Positions 61,333 through 64,000 of a DNA stretch of 64,000 nt are shown piece by piece. The stretch is from assembly GCA_048498555.1 (NCBI GenBank), contig JBEHXT010000027.1:3349-67348 (forward strand), in the 5' to 3' direction. This DNA comes from Danxiaibacter sp048498555. GTDB taxonomy: Bacteria; Bacteroidota; Bacteroidia; Chitinophagales; Chitinophagaceae. Both the position numbers and the translations under genes were made by a program. Numbering within the stretch: position 1 is the first letter of the stretch; every line of letters begins with the position of its first letter. The notes under the pieces are model-generated. The model was not told the DNA's origin, did not search any database, and worked only from the letters and a program-made list of their open reading frames with translations.

Positions 61333-62541
61333 TTAAGCCAACGTGTACTCATTTTTCCAGTTCTGAACGGTGTTTGAATAAGCAGCATTGTTTGCAAGAT
61401 GCACACAGAATGCAGTTGTTGCACCTGTTAATACATTTGATGCAGGAGGTGTTTTTGTGGTAATACTCTTGTAAAAATCTTTCAATGCATACCATGTGCC
61501 ATCCTTCAATTTTTCTTTTAGAATTGGCACACCTCCTTCTTTGTTCCATTCAATTTTAGTGGCAGCAGTAACACCGTCAACCGTCTCCAATTCTTTCCTG
61601 TGACTTGGCTCAGGATAATAGACGCCGTCATTAACCAATAAGTGAATGGCTCCTTTGGTACCTTTTATTTTAAAGATATATCCATCGTGAGCATTGCCAC
61701 AGGTTGCGCCAAAGTTGCCAATCATGCCTGCATTATTATACCGTAGCATCACTTGCAGGTTGTCGTAAGTTTCTCTTCCATCTTTATAAAAATCTATACC
61801 ACCTGTTCCAAATACTTCATCAGGATGCGTGTTAAACGCCCAGTTGATGAAATCCATTTGATGCGACAATAACTCTGCGGCCAAACCACCGGAATAAGCC
61901 TTGTACATTCTCCAGTTAATTACTTTGTCAGAGAGGCCTGAAGGTACAGGCCTGCGCCAGTTCCAGTTTCTATCCCAGCGGCAATCAATCTGCGTTACTT
62001 TACCCAGGTAATCTTTTTCTACATACTCCTTCACTTTAAAATACAGGGGTGAATATCTGTACTGGTGCCCAACCTGCAAGGTCTGGTTTGGATGTTGTTT
62101 TGCCACCTTTACCAGGTTTTGCGCCTGGGGAATGGTAAAGGTCATCGTCTTTTCAAGATATACATGTTTGCCAGCCTTTAGTGCATCTACAGCCATATCG
62201 TGGTGCAAATACAACGGAACGGCAATCAACACGGCTTGGATGGATTTATCATCCAACAATGCTTTGTAATCTTTATACACTTTGTAATTAGCTGAAGGGT
62301 TTTGTTTTTTTGCTTCTTCAATTCTAAAGTCCATCACATCACAAATGGCCACGATGTTAAACTCGTCGGGAAGTTCATTAATCATTTGCATAACTCCCTT
62401 CCCCCTGTCGCCACAACCAATAACACCTACTGTTATTTTGTCCTCAACTGCGTTGGAAGAAAACGCTTTTACCATCTGATTGTGCAATAGCAAGCCGCCG
62501 GCTAAAAGACTGCCTTGTTTAATGAAATTTCTCCGGATCAT
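61333..62541 (-). CDS. Gfo/Idh/MocA family oxidoreductase, Tat-exported
   Basis: 402 residues. Twin-arginine signal (MIRRNFIKQGSLLAGGLLLH), Rossmann motif (ITVGVIGCGDRGKGVMQMIN), the conserved Lys region HVYLEKTMTFTIPQAQ and the C-terminal domain with SGGLAAELLSHQMDFINWAF. It shares the architecture of the gene at 59911 but is clearly distinct in sequence. Both are predicted periplasmic. ApbE is 38 bp upstream on the same strand, so they may be co-transcribed. Confidence 0.93.
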   Translation of the reverse strand: MIRRNFIKQGSLLAGGLLLHNQMVKAFSSNAVEDKITVGVIGCGDRGKGVMQMINELPDEFNIVAICDVMDFRIEEAKKQNPSANYKVYKDYKALLDDKSIQAVLIAVPLYLHHDMAVDALKAGKHVYLEKTMTFTIPQAQNLVKVAKQHPNQTLQVGHQYRYSPLYFKVKEYVEKDYLGKVTQIDCRWDRNWNWRRPVPSGLSDKVINWRMYKAYSGGLAAELLSHQMDFINWAFNTHPDEVFGTGGIDFYKDGRETYDNLQVMLRYNNAGMIGNFGATCGNAHDGYIFKIKGTKGAIHLLVNDGVYYPEPSHRKELETVDGVTAATKIEWNKEGGVPILKEKLKDGTWYALKDFYKSITTKTPPASNVLTGATTAFCVHLANNAAYSNTVQNWKNEYTLA

Positions 62542-62579
62542 CGTTAGAGTGATTTATTTTAGTTTTAAAGTTATGCGAA

Positions 62580-63578
62580 TCATTGTTTCATCAGTTCATA
62601 AAATTTTGAAGACGCCGTATCAGCTACAACGCCATCTTTTCTTTTATAAATCATATATGCTGCAAGGTCATTTCTGGCTTCTACAAACTTAAGCGCACTA
62701 TCCCTTCCCATGGCCATTAGCGCATTATCATATGCGTCTGCAGTGATTGCATCTTTTGCATATACAGTGACACTAATCATTTCATTCTGTAGGGAGTAAC
62801 CGGTTCTCGGATCTATAAGATGAGAGACTTTTTTTCCTTCGCTTTCATAATATTTCCTGTAGTTACCGGAAGTTGTTATTGCACCGGTTTTAAGCTTAAC
62901 AACCTGCTGCATAATTTCAGGTGCAATCTCGTCGTCGCTGGGAGATTCTATGCCAATTTTCATTTCATCACCTGATGGCATTTTTCTACCACTAACTCTT
63001 ATTTCACCCCCCACTTCGATGATGTAATTTGTAACACCGCGGCTTTCAAAATAATCAGCTAGCACATCTACGCTGTAGCCTTGAGCAATGCCGTTTACAT
63101 CCACCTGAACACATGGTTTCTCCTTTCGTAAAAAATTCCCTTCCAGCTTTAAAAAATCAGAGCTAACACATTGCTTCAATCGTTGTATCTCAGCAGAATC
63201 AGGCATGGCACTGTTCTTCTTCGCCCCGAATCCCCAGGCTGTAACAAGTGGAGCCACCGTGATGTCAAAAAGGCCATTGGTGGCTTTGTATGTTTCAATT
63301 GATTTATTAAACACTTTGATAAAATGCGCATCAATTACAGCTCCTTTCTCAGACTGATTAAACCGTGTAATTGTGGAGTATGGTTTATATATCGAAAGCG
63401 AACTATCAATTGAATTTAAAACGCTGTCTACGTTAGATTGAGAGATAATTGTATCACTAGAATAATAAGCAATATGATATGTTGTACCCTGTGCAAACCC
63501 GCTGATCTGTTTCTTTAGCCAAGTGTCACGTTGAAAATATCCTGCAGTCAATATGCCAAGCAATAAAAAAATACGCAT
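62580..63578 (-). CDS. apbE: FAD:protein FMN transferase (ApbE family)
   Basis: 332 residues. N-terminal hydrophobic signal or anchor (MRIFLLLGILTAGYF), then ApbE signatures: VDVNGIAQGYSVDVLADYFE, YIIEVGGEIRVSGRKMPSG, KVSHLIDPRTGYSLQ and ITADAYDNALMAMG with the metal-binding Asp. ApbE attaches FMN from FAD to Thr of partner proteins, such as Na+-pumping NADH dehydrogenase subunits, in the periplasm. No such flavoprotein is seen in this window. It is the first gene of the pair with the Gfo/Idh/MocA gene. Confidence 0.94.
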   Translation of the reverse strand: MRIFLLLGILTAGYFQRDTWLKKQISGFAQGTTYHIAYYSSDTIISQSNVDSVLNSIDSSLSIYKPYSTITRFNQSEKGAVIDAHFIKVFNKSIETYKATNGLFDITVAPLVTAWGFGAKKNSAMPDSAEIQRLKQCVSSDFLKLEGNFLRKEKPCVQVDVNGIAQGYSVDVLADYFESRGVTNYIIEVGGEIRVSGRKMPSGDEMKIGIESPSDDEIAPEIMQQVVKLKTGAITTSGNYRKYYESEGKKVSHLIDPRTGYSLQNEMISVTVYAKDAITADAYDNALMAMGRDSALKFVEARNDLAAYMIYKRKDGVVADTASSKFYELMKQ

Positions 63579-63771
63579 CTAACAAATCTAACGAAGCAAT
63601 CGGAAACATCGGCGAAAAATTCGGTTATATGCTTGTATTGTGCTACTAAAAAAGTCGAGGAAAGCGTGGCATGCAGCCGGTCAGTGAGTAAGATGCATAG
63701 GTAGCTCTTTAGGATTATACCATGCGATGTATGGGTGGTTGGATGCGATAAATAGCTGTGACTAAGATAAC

Positions 63772-63906
63772 GTGATAAAAATTGCAGTTGATACCAGCAT
63801 GATCAAATTAATTAAGGCTGAGGGAGAATGCCAAAAAAGAAGTGCTTATGATAGATTTAATGAGGAGGATATAGTTATATGTGTATGCTTCAACGGTAGA
63901 AAATAA
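63772..63906 (+). CDS. Possible small protein, unknown
   Basis: A 44-codon open frame from GTG 63772 (or ATG 63799, 35 codons) to TAA 63904. The end reads AYDRFNEEDIVICVCFNGRK. It has no recognised domain or ribosome site and its stop touches the rRNA terminator. It may be chance. The rest of the gap 63579-63771 shows nothing recognisable. Confidence 0.2.
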   Translation: MIKIAVDTSMIKLIKAEGECQKRSAYDRFNEEDIVICVCFNGRK

Positions 63907-63935
63907 AAAAGCCCCACGTTGTGTGAGGCTTTTAA
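63905..63935 (-). terminator. rRNA operon terminator
   Basis: On the minus strand AAAGCCTCAC - ACAAC - GTGGGGCTTT (10 pairs, one G-U) followed by TTTATTT, just after the 5S 3' end. Confidence 0.85.
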
Positions 63936-63940
63936 AAGAA

Positions 63941-64000
63941 TATGGCAACTACCTACTCTCCCGCATGATAGTGCAGTACCATCGGCCATGAGGGGCTTAA
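63941..64000 (-). rRNA. rrf: 5S ribosomal RNA (3' part, runs off the window)
   Basis: The minus strand reads GGCCGATGGTACTGCACTAT ... GGGAGAGTAGGTAGTTGCCA, the conserved helix IV/V and 3' end of 5S rRNA in Bacteroidota. Only the last ~60 nt are inside the window. An rRNA operon therefore extends to the right on the minus strand. Confidence 0.9.

Overview
The window looks like a chromosomal segment of a Bacteroidota bacterium, most likely of the Chitinophagaceae or a close relative. The evidence is two SusC/SusD outer-membrane pairs, a type IX secretion sorting domain, a TPP-riboswitch-controlled TonB receptor, Bacteroidota promoters of the TTTG / TAnnTTTG type, few Shine-Dalgarno sequences, and families largely confined to this phylum (DUF4954, DUF5690, the TIGR03364 oxidoreductase). 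There is no prophage, insertion sequence, CRISPR array or conjugative module; gene content and codon use look uniform.

Layout. 1-4.4 kb: a SusC (cut at the left edge) and SusD pair. 4.6-7.2 kb: DoxX protein and M61 peptidase. 7.3-13.4 kb: a tripartite RND efflux operon (TolC, adaptor, pump) with a recognisable promoter and operator-like palindrome. 13.5-18.1 kb: a giant secreted repeat protein with a T9SS tail. 18.2-21.7 kb: der, era, initiator tRNA and a head-GIN adhesin-like protein. 22.0-24.6 kb: TPP riboswitch and thiamin-type TonB receptor. 24.7-34.9 kb: DUF4954, glmS, GNAT, mgtE, SET protein, TetR regulator, ECF sigma factor with a membrane partner, and an NlpC/P60 peptidase. 35.2-39.7 kb: Tat-exported phospholipase C and a GH123-like/DUF4091 glycosidase. 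40.2-42.3 kb: fusA. 42.6-52.4 kb: a SusC/SusD locus with an alkaline-phosphatase-superfamily enzyme, a DUF5690 transporter, a TIGR03364 FAD oxidoreductase and an XRE-cupin regulator. 52.6-55.4 kb: efp-accB-accC. 55.7-58.7 kb: RRM protein, then a glycosyltransferase-HAD phosphatase fusion with a universal stress protein. 58.8-63.6 kb: LacI regulator, two Tat-exported Gfo/Idh/MocA oxidoreductases and ApbE. 63.9-64.0 kb: the 3' end of a 5S rRNA gene on the minus strand, so an rRNA operon lies beyond the right edge.

How parts work together. The 42.6-52.4 kb locus reads as an uptake-and-oxidation system for an amine-containing organophosphate or phosphonate: outer-membrane capture (SusCD), periplasmic phosphoester cleavage, import by a protein that keeps the GlpT/UhpT phosphate-binding motifs, and oxidation of an amine. 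The fusion at 56.4 kb predicts a one-polypeptide glucosylglycerate (or related) synthase. The TetR gene and the efflux operon 24 kb away carry matching AAAC-N4-GTTT palindromes over their promoters. Many intergenic gaps hold imperfect tandem words of about 10 nt, often followed by their reverse complements, a class of intergenic structure not explained by any gene.
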